From the NCBI RefSeq assembly GCF_021129175.1, contig NZ_JAJOHV010000033.1, forward strand, positions 1-42,707: a stretch of DNA of 42,707 bases, in the 5' to 3' direction. The first letter of the stretch is position 1. Each line of letters begins with the position of its first letter. The position numbers were made by a program, and so were the translations under genes. This stretch comes from Chromobacterium piscinae. GTDB lineage: Bacteria > Pseudomonadota > Gammaproteobacteria > Burkholderiales > Chromobacteriaceae. Below are positions 35,331-42,707 of the stretch, one piece after another. Under the pieces are notes generated by a model. That model did no database searches. It worked only from the letters and a program-made list of their open reading frames with translations, and had not been told where the DNA came from.

Positions 35331-36350
35331 TCAGAACCCCAGCCCGCTGTCGTCCTGGGCGCGGCGCCAGTCGAACCAAGGGCCAGGGTCTGTCTTGCGC
35401 CCGGGCGCGATATGCTCGTGGCCGGCGATGGCGGACAGCGGCAACGCGCGCCGCAGCTCGCGCGACAACGCCGCCAGCGTGCGGTACTGCGCCTCGCTGA
35501 AAGGCTCGAAATCGCAACCTTCCATCTCCACGCCGATGGAGAAGTCATTGCACTTCTCGCGCCCCCTCCAGCTGGAAACGCCGGCATGCCAGGCGCGCTT
35601 GCCCACCGGCACGAACTGCAGCAGGCGGCCATCGCGCCGGATGAAGAAATGCGATGACACCCGCAGCTGGTGCACGCCTTGGTAATAGGGGTGCTCATCC
35701 GGGTCCAACCGGTTGGAAAACAGCTGCTCGACGCCGGCGCCGCCGTAGCGGTAAGGCGGCAGGCTGATATTGTGGATCACCAACAGCTCTGGCGCGCAGC
35801 CTGGGCTGCGTTCGTCGCAGTTCGGCGACGGCAGCTGCTGGGCGCCCTGCATCCAGCCGTCCGCGCCCAGCGCCAGCGCCGGCGCCGCGGACGGCCGGTA
35901 AACCAGCCGCCACAGCGCCAGCCCGTCGGTGGTGTTCCAACGCTGCTCCAGCACGAAACCGGCCTTGTGGTACAGCGCGATGGCCGCCTGGTTGACCTCG
36001 GCGGTATCCACGCTGACGCGGTCTTCGCCCTGCAGCGCGCGGTTCAGCAACCGATAACCCCAGCCCTGCTGCAAATGCGCCGGATCCACCACCGTGCGTT
36101 CGATGTGCATGCCCCCATCGGAGCCCCGGGACGTCACCAACAAGCCGCGCAGCTCATCCCCTTCGAAGGCCGCCAGAATCCGGTCCCGGCAAGAATGCAA
36201 CGCCGCCAGGTCCGTCCACATCACCGGCAGGGCTGGATAATTCAGCCACTCCACCTCCAGCCTGTGCGCGTCCAGCTGCAGCCGCAGGGCACGCCGCGCC
36301 AGCGCCGCGTCGCCGCGGGCCAATTCCGTCACTTCGAACGGCAACTCCAT
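35331..36350 (-). CDS. GNAT acetyltransferase-AmpD amidase fusion
   Basis: A 339-residue two-domain protein. Residues 1-155 are GNAT-like (IERTVVDPAHLQQGWGYRLLNRAL, then SVDTAEVNQAAIALYHKAGFVLEQRW). Residues 163-339 are a complete AmpD, the cytosolic 1,6-anhydro-N-acetylmuramyl-L-alanine amidase of cell-wall recycling: GWMQGAQQLPSPNCDERSPG, VIHNISLPPYRYGG, SSHFFIRRDG, GVEMEGCDF and AGHEHIAPGRKTDPGPWFDW. Zinc ligands His193, His311 and Asp321 and the catalytic Lys319 are all present. No start codon lies just before the AmpD part, so the fusion is translated as one protein. AmpD alone is usually about 180-190 residues. The acetyl acceptor is unknown. Confidence 0.9.
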   Translation of the reverse strand: MELPFEVTELARGDAALARRALRLQLDAHRLEVEWLNYPALPVMWTDLAALHSCRDRILAAFEGDELRGLLVTSRGSDGGMHIERTVVDPAHLQQGWGYRLLNRALQGEDRVSVDTAEVNQAAIALYHKAGFVLEQRWNTTDGLALWRLVYRPSAAPALALGADGWMQGAQQLPSPNCDERSPGCAPELLVIHNISLPPYRYGGAGVEQLFSNRLDPDEHPYYQGVHQLRVSSHFFIRRDGRLLQFVPVGKRAWHAGVSSWRGREKCNDFSIGVEMEGCDFEPFSEAQYRTLAALSRELRRALPLSAIAGHEHIAPGRKTDPGPWFDWRRAQDDSGLGF

Positions 36351-36473
36351 TTCATCTCTCCGTCATCTTCGGATCGGATCATCTCGTACAATTCCGGCTT
36401 GTGTTCCATCGCGCAAAGCGGTATCAAGAACTTGCGTCGCGCGTCGCGCGGGCGGAAAAGCGTCGCTCACCGC

Positions 36474-36487
36474 TTGAGGCGCATCAT
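36474..36487. promoter_or_regulatory. FNR/ANR-like site in the hemerythrin promoter
   Basis: TTGAGGCGCATCAT matches the FNR consensus TTGAT-N4-ATCAA at 8 of 10 positions. Its centre (36480.5) is 41.5 bp upstream of the start site expected from the CACAAT box at 36510-36515, the classic class II activator position. Confidence 0.45.
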
Positions 36488-36509
36488 GTCCACGGCCCTG
36501 GCATGGCGG

Positions 36510-36515
36510 CACAAT
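36510..36515 (+). promoter_or_regulatory. Candidate -10 box of the hemerythrin gene
   Basis: CACAAT, 32 nt upstream of the start codon, correctly spaced from the FNR-like site. Confidence 0.4.
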
Positions 36516-36546
36516 CATGCCAGAACCCACGCAGGAGACCATCTTC

Positions 36547-37077
36547 ATGCTCACACTCGACACCTTGGGCAAAGCCGCCACCGCGCCCAGCTTCGAACAA
36601 CCGCTGGAAATGCTGCAGGCCTGTCACGACAAGATCCGCCGTTTCTGCGATCAACTGGACAAGCTGCCGCCCTATATCGAGGAGCACGGCGTCGACGACG
36701 CCGCGCGCAACACCATAGACGACGTGGTCCGCTACTTCGACGTCGCCGGCCCCGCCCATCATACCGACGAAGAGGAAGAGCTGTTCCCTCTGTTGGAAGA
36801 GCGCCTCCCCACCGCGGCCTCGCGGCTGGAGCAGCTATCGGCCGAACACGGCTATCTGCATTCCTGCTGGAACGCCATTCGCGACGACCTGGTCGCGCTG
36901 CGCGACGGACGCATCCGCCAGATCAGCAGGACCGAGCTGCAGGAATTCGCCCGCCAGTACCGCGAGCACGCGGCAACCGAGGAAGAATGGCTGTTCCCCG
37001 CCGCGGCCAACGCGCTCAGCGCCGAAGAGCTGCGCCAGGCCGGCGCCAATATGGCCAGGCGCCGCCAGAGTGGCTAA
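36547..37077 (+). CDS. Hemerythrin HHE-domain protein
   Basis: A 176-residue four-helix protein that binds a non-heme di-iron centre. Metal-site candidates are His27 (ACHDKIRRFC), His71/His72 and the following acidic run (GPAHHTDEEEELFP), His101 and His105 (SAEHGYLHSCW), and His141 with Glu145 (REHAATEEEWLFP). Such proteins bind O2 or NO or help in iron or nitrosative stress. The ATG at 36547 has AGGAG 9 nt upstream; an ATG at 36517 in frame does not. A likely FNR-type activator site upstream fits low-oxygen expression. It is divergent from the GNAT-AmpD gene. Confidence 0.92.
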   Translation: MLTLDTLGKAATAPSFEQPLEMLQACHDKIRRFCDQLDKLPPYIEEHGVDDAARNTIDDVVRYFDVAGPAHHTDEEEELFPLLEERLPTAASRLEQLSAEHGYLHSCWNAIRDDLVALRDGRIRQISRTELQEFARQYREHAATEEEWLFPAAANALSAEELRQAGANMARRRQSG

Positions 37078-37096
37078 ACCCGCCTCTGCAAGCGAA

Positions 37097-37126
37097 ACGG
37101 GCTGCCCGCTTCCGCCGGCAGCCCGT
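37097..37126. terminator. Hairpin between convergent hemerythrin and transaldolase genes
   Basis: ACGGGCTGCC and GGCAGCCCGT form a 10-bp perfect stem with a 10-nt loop. Only short T-runs follow on either strand, so this is a likely but weak bidirectional terminator. Confidence 0.65.
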
Positions 37127-37158
37127 CGCTGTCTTCACCCTTTGACTCGGCGGTCCGC

Positions 37159-38220
37159 TCAGGCGGTCAGCTTCAGCAACTGGGCGAAAGCATCCTCGAA
37201 CAACTTCAAACCATCTTGCTGCAGCTTCTCGCCGACCGCGGCCAAGTCGATGCCGGCGGCTTCCACCGCGGCCAGCAGCGCCTTGGCTTCATCCATGTTC
37301 TGCGGCAGCGTCAGCGCGGCGTCGCCGTGGTCGCGGAAGGCGGCCATGGTCGCATCCGGCACGGTGTTGACGGTTTCGTCGCCGATCAGGCTCTCCACGT
37401 ACAGCACGTCGCGGTAAGCCGGGTTCTTGGTGCCGGTGGACGCCCACAGCAAGAATTGCGGACGGGCGCCGGCGGCGCGCAGCTTGGCGAACTCTTCGCC
37501 GTGGAAGCGCTCCTGATAGCGGGCATACGCAGCCTTGGACAGCGCGATCGCCACCTTGCCCTGATGCGGCTCGGCCACTTGCGGATCCAGCAGGCTGTCG
37601 ACGCGCGACAGGAAGAAGCTGGCCACGGCCTTGACGCCGGCCACCGGCTGGCCGTCGGCCAGGCGAGCGGACAGGCCGGCGATGTAGGCGTCCCAGACCG
37701 CTTCCACCTGCGGCAGCGAGAACAGCAGCGTGATGTTGACGTTGACGCCTTCGCGGGTCAGCGTCTGGAACGCGCGGATGCCTTCGGCGGTGGCGGGGAT
37801 CTTGATCATCGCGTTGGCGCGGCCGATCTCGGCCCACAGGCGGCGCGCGGCGGCCAGGGTGCCGGCCTCGTCGCGCGACAGCTCGGGCGACACTTCCAGG
37901 CTGACGTAACCGTCGTTGCCCTGGCTGGCTTCGTACTGCGGCAGCAGCAGGTCGCAAGCGGCCTGGATGTCGGCCACCACCAGCTTCTCGTAGCGGGCCT
38001 CGGCCGACAGGGCGGCGTTCTGCTTCAAAACGGCCAGTTCGCCCTGGTAGCTGGCGTCGCCGCTGATCGCCTTGTAGAAGATGGCCGGGTTGGACGTCAC
38101 GCCGGCGATGCCGTCGTCGGCCAGCAGGCGGGCCAGTTCGCCGGAGGCGATCAGTTCACGGGACAGGTTGTCCAGCCAGATGCGCTGGCCGAAGGGACGG
38201 ATGGCTTGCAAACGATTCAT
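37159..38220 (-). CDS. tal: Transaldolase
   Basis: Transfers a dihydroxyacetone unit between sugar phosphates in the non-oxidative pentose phosphate pathway. The 353-residue protein is of the longer type. It opens MNRLQAIRPFGQRIWLDNLSREL and then has GIAGVTSNPAIFYKAIS; the Schiff-base lysine is in IGRANAMIKIPATAEGIRA, followed by GVNVNITLLFSLPQ and ASTGTKNPAYRDVLYVESLIG. The ATG at 38220 gives the family N-terminus. A longer frame from 38286 adds an unlike arginine-rich stretch, and no start here has a clear ribosome binding site. Confidence 0.95.
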   Translation of the reverse strand: MNRLQAIRPFGQRIWLDNLSRELIASGELARLLADDGIAGVTSNPAIFYKAISGDASYQGELAVLKQNAALSAEARYEKLVVADIQAACDLLLPQYEASQGNDGYVSLEVSPELSRDEAGTLAAARRLWAEIGRANAMIKIPATAEGIRAFQTLTREGVNVNITLLFSLPQVEAVWDAYIAGLSARLADGQPVAGVKAVASFFLSRVDSLLDPQVAEPHQGKVAIALSKAAYARYQERFHGEEFAKLRAAGARPQFLLWASTGTKNPAYRDVLYVESLIGDETVNTVPDATMAAFRDHGDAALTLPQNMDEAKALLAAVEAAGIDLAAVGEKLQQDGLKLFEDAFAQLLKLTA

Positions 38221-38314
38221 GGTGAGGCGTCCGGGTATTGCTTGAGATAAAGAATCCATCCTACCCCGGCAACGCCGCCGCGCCAAGAGGAGAGGCGCGG
38301 CGATTTGCGCTGGC

Positions 38315-39622
38315 TCAGGCGGCCTGGCTGTCGTTGCGGCGCTCGCGCGGGAACACCGCGCTGAAGGTGCTGCCTTTGTCAGGCTCGCTCTTGATTTCCA
38401 GCCGGGCGTGGTGGCGGGCCAGCACGTGCTTGACGATGGCTAGGCCCAGCCCGGTGCCACCACTGCCGCGCGAGCGGCCGCGGTCGACGCGGTAGAAGCG
38501 CTCGGTCAGCCGCGGGATATGCTCGCGCGGGATGCCGATGCCAGTGTCGGCGACGGAAAAACGCAGCTGCTCGCCCTCGTCCTGCCAGGACAGGGTGATG
38601 CTGCCGCCCTCAGGCGTGTAGCGCACCGCGTTGGACACCAGATTGCCGAACGCCGAATGCAGCTCCTGGCCGCTGCCCCAGAGGCCGGCGTCGCAGCAGC
38701 GCGCCAGCTTCACCTGATGCCTGCCCTGGGACAGCCCTTCGGCCTCCACCATCAGCGTGTCCAGCATCATCTGCATGTCCACGTGCTCGGAGCTGACCGC
38801 CTTGGGGCTGTTCTCCAGCCGGGACAGCGCCAGCAGGTCTTCCACCAGGCTCTGCATCCGCCGCGACTGCTCCATCATCATCGGCAGGAACTGGCGCAGC
38901 GTGCGCTCGTCCACTTCCGGCATGTCGTTCAGCGTTTCCAGGAAGCCGCCGACCACGGTCAGCGGCGTGCGCAGCTCATGCGAGACGTTGGCGACGAAAT
39001 CGCGGTGCACGGTCTGCACCCGCTCCAGCTGGGTGATGTCGCGGGTCAGCAGCAGCTTGCGGGTGGAGTCGAACGGCACCAGCTGCAGCGAGATCACCAG
39101 TTCGCGCGGCTGGCTGAAGCTCAGCGTCAGCGGCTGGCTGAAGCTGGCGTTCTTCATATAGGCGTGGAAGGCAGGCTGGCGGATCAGGTTGAGGATCTGG
39201 TTGCCGACGTCGCGCTTGCGGTCCAGGCCCAGATGCTCCACCGCCATCGGGTTCACCCATTCGATGCGGTCGTGCTCGTCCAGCACCACCACGCCGTCCG
39301 GCATCGCCTCGCCGGCGTTGATGAAACGCTCCAGCGCGTGGGTCAGCTTCTTCTTGCTCTGGCTCTGATTGCGCATGGTGCGATAGAGGATCATGAACAC
39401 CGAGTGCCAGACGCCGAAGCCGTCCGGCACCCGCTCGGGCACCGGATGGCGCAACCAGCGCAGCAGCAGCGCGATGTGGTAGAGGTTGAAGGCCAGCCAG
39501 CCGCCCAGCGAAATGGCCAGCACCAGCAGCGCGTCGGTCGCCGACGACAGCGCCCAGAAACCGGCGCTGACGATCAGGATGGCCGCCAGCCACAGCGCGG
39601 TGCGTTGCAGTAGTTCTCGCAT
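38315..39622 (-). CDS. phoR: Phosphate regulon sensor histidine kinase
   Basis: A 435-residue kinase that senses phosphate status through the Pst/PhoU complex and phosphorylates PhoB. Two membrane helices fill residues 10-55 with no real periplasmic domain, as in PhoR. A PAS domain follows (INAGEAMPDGVVVLDEHDRIEWVN...), then the H-box VANVSHELRTPLTVVGGFLE and the ATPase motifs NLVSNAVRYT, DTGIGI and GGTGLGLAIVKHV. The ATG overlaps the phoB stop codon by one base (TAATG). No pst genes are in the window. The assignment to PhoR rests on topology and its phoB neighbour. Confidence 0.93.
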   Translation of the reverse strand: MRELLQRTALWLAAILIVSAGFWALSSATDALLVLAISLGGWLAFNLYHIALLLRWLRHPVPERVPDGFGVWHSVFMILYRTMRNQSQSKKKLTHALERFINAGEAMPDGVVVLDEHDRIEWVNPMAVEHLGLDRKRDVGNQILNLIRQPAFHAYMKNASFSQPLTLSFSQPRELVISLQLVPFDSTRKLLLTRDITQLERVQTVHRDFVANVSHELRTPLTVVGGFLETLNDMPEVDERTLRQFLPMMMEQSRRMQSLVEDLLALSRLENSPKAVSSEHVDMQMMLDTLMVEAEGLSQGRHQVKLARCCDAGLWGSGQELHSAFGNLVSNAVRYTPEGGSITLSWQDEGEQLRFSVADTGIGIPREHIPRLTERFYRVDRGRSRGSGGTGLGLAIVKHVLARHHARLEIKSEPDKGSTFSAVFPRERRNDSQAA

Positions 39623-40311
39623 TACTGCTGGACGGAGAAGCGGTAGCCGGTGCCGCGCACGGTCTGGATCAGGCTGTCGTGCTCGGTGCCCTCCAGCGCG
39701 CTGCGCAGGCGGCGGATGTGCACGTCCACCGTGCGCTCCTCGACGAAGACGTGGTCGCCCCACACCTGGTCCAGCAGCTGGGCGCGGGAGTGGACGCGCT
39801 CCGGATGGGTCATGAAGAAGTGCAGCAGGCGGAATTCGGTGGGGCCAAGCTCGATCACGCTGCCGTTGCCGGTGACGCGGTGGGTCACCGGGTCCAGCCG
39901 CAAGCCCTGCACATCGACCGCGTCGTCGGTCATCTGCGGCGCGCGGCGGCGCAGCACGGCCTTGATGCGTGCCAGGAGCTCGCGCGGCGAGAACGGCTTG
40001 GTGATGTAGTCGTCGGCGCCGGTTTCCAGGCCGGCTACCTTGTCCTGCTCGTCGGAGCGGGCGGTCAGCATGATGATGGGGATATGGCGGGTGCGCTCGT
40101 CGGCGCGCAGACGCTTGGCGACGTCGATGCCGCTAGCTCCCGGCAACATCCAGTCCAGCAGCACCAGGTCGGGCAAGGCGTTCCTCACCAGCGTCAGCGC
40201 CGCCTCGGCGGTGCCCGCGCGCAGCACATGATGGCCGGCCTGGGCCAGATTGAAGGCGATCAGCTCCTGAATCGCCGGTTCGTCTTCGACAAGCAGAATG
40301 TTGGCGGCCAT
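39622..40311 (-). CDS. phoB: Phosphate regulon response regulator
   Basis: A 229-residue OmpR-class regulator that activates phosphate-starvation genes at PHO boxes. The receiver starts MAANILLVEDEPAIQELIAFNL, with phospho-acceptor Asp in LVLLDWMLPGASG and Lys in YITKPFSPREL. The winged-helix domain contains GPTEFRLLHFFMTHPERVHSR, QLLDQVWGDHVFVEERTVDVHIRRLR and IQTVRGTGYRFS, all close to PhoB. The ATG at 40311 has GAGGA 8 nt upstream; the frame to 40350 is not supported. A PHO box sits just upstream. Confidence 0.96.
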   Translation of the reverse strand: MAANILLVEDEPAIQELIAFNLAQAGHHVLRAGTAEAALTLVRNALPDLVLLDWMLPGASGIDVAKRLRADERTRHIPIIMLTARSDEQDKVAGLETGADDYITKPFSPRELLARIKAVLRRRAPQMTDDAVDVQGLRLDPVTHRVTGNGSVIELGPTEFRLLHFFMTHPERVHSRAQLLDQVWGDHVFVEERTVDVHIRRLRSALEGTEHDSLIQTVRGTGYRFSVQQ

Positions 40312-40357
40312 GTGGCTATCCTCGGGTTTGATTTTGCGGCAAGCATACAAACGCCAG

Positions 40358-40375
40358 ATGACACTAATATGACAT
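40358..40375 (-). promoter_or_regulatory. PHO box of phoB, with -10 element downstream
   Basis: On the minus strand TGTCAT-ATTAG-TGTCAT gives two TGTCA repeats exactly 11 bp apart, the PHO-box spacing. A TATGCT -10 (40342-40347) follows 10 bp downstream, as in PhoB-activated promoters that lack a -35 box. Confidence 0.75.
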
Positions 40376-40434
40376 GTCTTGGAAAGTTCCCGCGCCGCGA
40401 TTTTCCCGTAAACCGCCCTCTCGCGCCAGACCCC

Positions 40435-40467
40435 AAAAAAAACGGGCCTGCCTATCAGGCAGACCCG
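40435..40467 (-). terminator. Strong minus-strand terminator with no gene in front of it
   Basis: On the minus strand CGGG-CTGCCT pairs with AGGCAG-CCCG around one mismatch (loop GAT), followed by eight T residues. The next minus-strand gene upstream (gapA) has its own terminator at 41175-41208, so this one must end a different transcript. Confidence 0.85.
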
Positions 40468-40683
40468 GAATGGTCGTCGTCAAAAACATTGATCTGACAA
40501 GAGACCAGGGACAAAGAGATCACCAGGACAGTCTCAAATGAGGGGGTCGAGCGACTCGCTCATCCGCAACCAATCTTGGAGCGGAGCAAACGGCGGGACG
40601 TGCCGCTTGTTCCAGATACGGGCTGCATTTTACGTAGCAATACCGCTGCACTGACCACTCGACAATAGGATTTTTCTACATTT
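40435..40683 (-). ncRNA. Candidate small RNA upstream of phoB
   Basis: A stretch of about 220-250 nt with no credible reading frame, ending in a strong terminator on the minus strand. Possible -10 boxes on this strand are GATAAT (40690-40695) and TATTGT (40662-40667), both without a good -35. Small internal hairpins exist (CGAG-TCG-CTCG; ATGAG...CTCAT). A segment GGAACAAGCGGCACGTCC faintly recalls the 5' side of 6S RNA, but the match is too weak to name it. The right end is a guess. Confidence 0.35.
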
Positions 40684-40731
40684 AGCTTTATTATCCATCT
40701 TTATTTCGTCATATTTCCTTTGATTCGAAAC

Positions 40732-41175
40732 ATGGATAGATTCGATCGAAAAATCCTCGCTGCGCTGCACGAAAATGCCAGGATCAGCTTCGCCGAACTG
40801 GCGCGGCGGGTGAACTTGTCGGCGCCGGCGGTGGCCGACCGAGTGGCCAAGCTGGAGCAATCCGGCGTGGTCACCGGCTACCATGCCCGCATCGATCCCA
40901 ACCGGATCGGCCTGCCCATCGCCTGCCTGATCGAATTGACAGTCAAGCACTTGGAGTACTACCTGGTGATCGAGCAGATCCGCAATACGCCGGAAGTGAT
41001 CGAGTGCGCGTCCATCACCGGCACCAGCGGCCTGATGATACGGGTGGCGGTAGACACCATGCCGGCGCTGCAGGCGCTGATCGCGCGGCTGATGCAGTTC
41101 GGCGACACCAAGACCTCGATCATCATCGACACGCCGGTTCCGCCGCGGATGCCGATGCTGAGCGAAGACGAATGA
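40732..41175 (+). CDS. Lrp/AsnC-family transcriptional regulator
   Basis: A 147-residue regulator. The N-terminal HTH reads MDRFDRKILAALHENARISFAELARRVNLSAPAVADRVAKLEQSGVVTGYHARIDP, typical of Lrp/AsnC. The C-terminal RAM domain includes IACLIELTVKH, NTPEVIECASITGTSGLMIRVAV and a short tail. Its effector is probably an amino acid, not identifiable here. The ATG has no obvious ribosome binding site; a TTG at 40720 in frame is possible but less likely. It is divergent from the candidate small RNA and convergent with gapA. Confidence 0.92.
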   Translation: MDRFDRKILAALHENARISFAELARRVNLSAPAVADRVAKLEQSGVVTGYHARIDPNRIGLPIACLIELTVKHLEYYLVIEQIRNTPEVIECASITGTSGLMIRVAVDTMPALQALIARLMQFGDTKTSIIIDTPVPPRMPMLSEDE

Positions 41176-41208
41176 AAAAACGGCCGGGGCCCCGATGGGC
41201 GCCGGCCG
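41175..41208 (-). terminator. Rho-independent terminator of gapA
   Basis: On the minus strand a CGGCCGG/CCGGCCG stem (7 bp, 14-nt GC-rich loop) is followed by six T residues, just past the Lrp stop codon on the other strand. Confidence 0.82.
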
Positions 41209-41243
41209 GAACAGAGAACAACTCTCCCTTACAGCGTCGCGGC

Positions 41244-42257
<1,014 letters not shown>

Positions 42258-42376
42258 TCAGCTTGTGGCAGCTCAATGAACGATTCGATGGAGTAAACAT
42301 CGCCACCGAAAAATGCGAATTCCGCGGACGGGGCCTGTCGCCGCCGGGCAGGGGCAGCGCGCCCCGCCAAACAAAA

Positions 42377-42407
42377 ACAGCGCAGACCGTTTCCGATCCC
42401 GCGCTGT
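42377..42407 (-). terminator. Rho-independent terminator of the PTS gene
   Basis: On the minus strand ACAGCGC and GCGCTGT form a 7-bp stem with a 17-nt loop, followed by TTTTG TTTG. It is about 65 nt after the PTS stop codon. Confidence 0.7.
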
Positions 42408-42471
42408 CACTTTCCTCTGATTTTCGCTTGTAATCAACACGCTACATCAAGTGTTTGCGATTTTAGCGGCC

Positions 42472-42707
42472 TCATCCTTGCAAAACCGCGGCATACGGCG
42501 CGGCATCGGCCTGCAGCACCACGTGCAGCAGGCTGGAGGACACCGCCGTAACGCCGCTGGCGCCCAGCTGCAGCAGCGCGGCCTGGTCCACCAGCGCAGC
42601 GTCGGCCACTTCCACCCGCAGCCGGCTGCCAGCCACCGCCTCGATCTTGCACACATTGCCGGCGCCGCCCAGCGCCGCCAGCCAGCGCGCCTTGTCGATG
42701 CTGGCGC
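42472..42707 (-). CDS. PTS EIIB-like domain, C-terminal end of a phosphotransferase protein (partial)
   Basis: The last 77 residues of a gene that enters from the right edge. The sequence ARWLAALGGAGNVCKIEAVAGSRLRVEVADAALVDQAALLQLGASGV matches the EIIB domain of the glucose/N-acetylglucosamine PTS family (LVAALGG-N-I..IDACxTRLRV). In active EIIB domains the phospho-cysteine lies just before TRLR; here that position is Val (IEAVAGSRLR). The only cysteine is three to four residues earlier (NVCKIE). It is likely a degenerate second EIIB domain, as some NagE-type proteins carry. Sugar specificity cannot be told from this piece. Confidence 0.7.
   Translation of the reverse strand, partial: ASIDKARWLAALGGAGNVCKIEAVAGSRLRVEVADAALVDQAALLQLGASGVTAVSSSLLHVVLQADAAPYAAVLQG

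Overview
The window is about 42.7 kb of GC-rich (roughly 65%), gene-dense bacterial chromosome. Gene content, protein style and gene order point to a betaproteobacterium of the order Neisseriales, most like Chromobacterium. Supporting signs are a caa3-type oxidase cluster with a cytochrome c domain on subunit II, ilvBHC divergent from a sigma factor/DUF3619/DUF3106/RDD operon, and phoBR near gapA. This assignment is by recognition, not by a search. No rRNA, tRNA, CRISPR array, prophage or insertion sequence was seen.

Layout: 1-7.2 kb holds heme A and cytochrome c oxidase genes on the minus strand (ctaC-ctaD-ctaG-DUF2970-ctaE, then surf1-Sco-like-ctaA-ctaB running off the edge), with one small plus-strand DUF2909 gene between. 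7.3-15.7 kb has bioD, a small membrane protein, leuA with an extra N-terminal helix-turn-helix domain, a two-component pair divergent from an outer-membrane barrel gene, psd and a small lipoprotein. 15.8-21.2 kb has ilvC-ilvH-ilvB and the divergent sigma-factor operon. 21.3-29.0 kb has a LysR gene divergent from DUF2798 and carboxymuconolactone-decarboxylase-like genes, guaD divergent from a PecS/HucR-type MarR gene, an Nramp transporter, a lytic transglycosylase and proS. 29.3-37.1 kb has kup, an HD-family protein that lost its HD motif, an unfamiliar four-gene operon, a GNAT-AmpD fusion and a hemerythrin. 37.2-42.7 kb has a transaldolase, phoBR, a candidate small RNA, an Lrp/AsnC regulator, gapA and the end of a PTS protein.

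Most of the window is core metabolism: respiration, branched-chain amino acid synthesis (ilvBHC and leuA), purine salvage, phosphate sensing and glycolysis. The best candidate for an undescribed system is 32.2-35.3 kb. There an AT-rich control region with a perfect 20-bp palindrome precedes four overlapping genes: a HTH regulator, a VUT-family (queuosine-precursor-type) transporter, a divergent chorismate-binding enzyme with an altered active site, and a protein of unknown family. Other unusual points are the HTH-LeuA fusion with a 12-bp palindrome in front of it, the GNAT-AmpD fusion, paired 18-bp operators between guaD and its MarR neighbour, and a terminator-ended gene-free stretch upstream of phoB that may encode a small RNA.

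All family assignments were made by eye from motifs. Start codons were revised where a ribosome binding site, an overlap or the family N-terminus favoured another choice.
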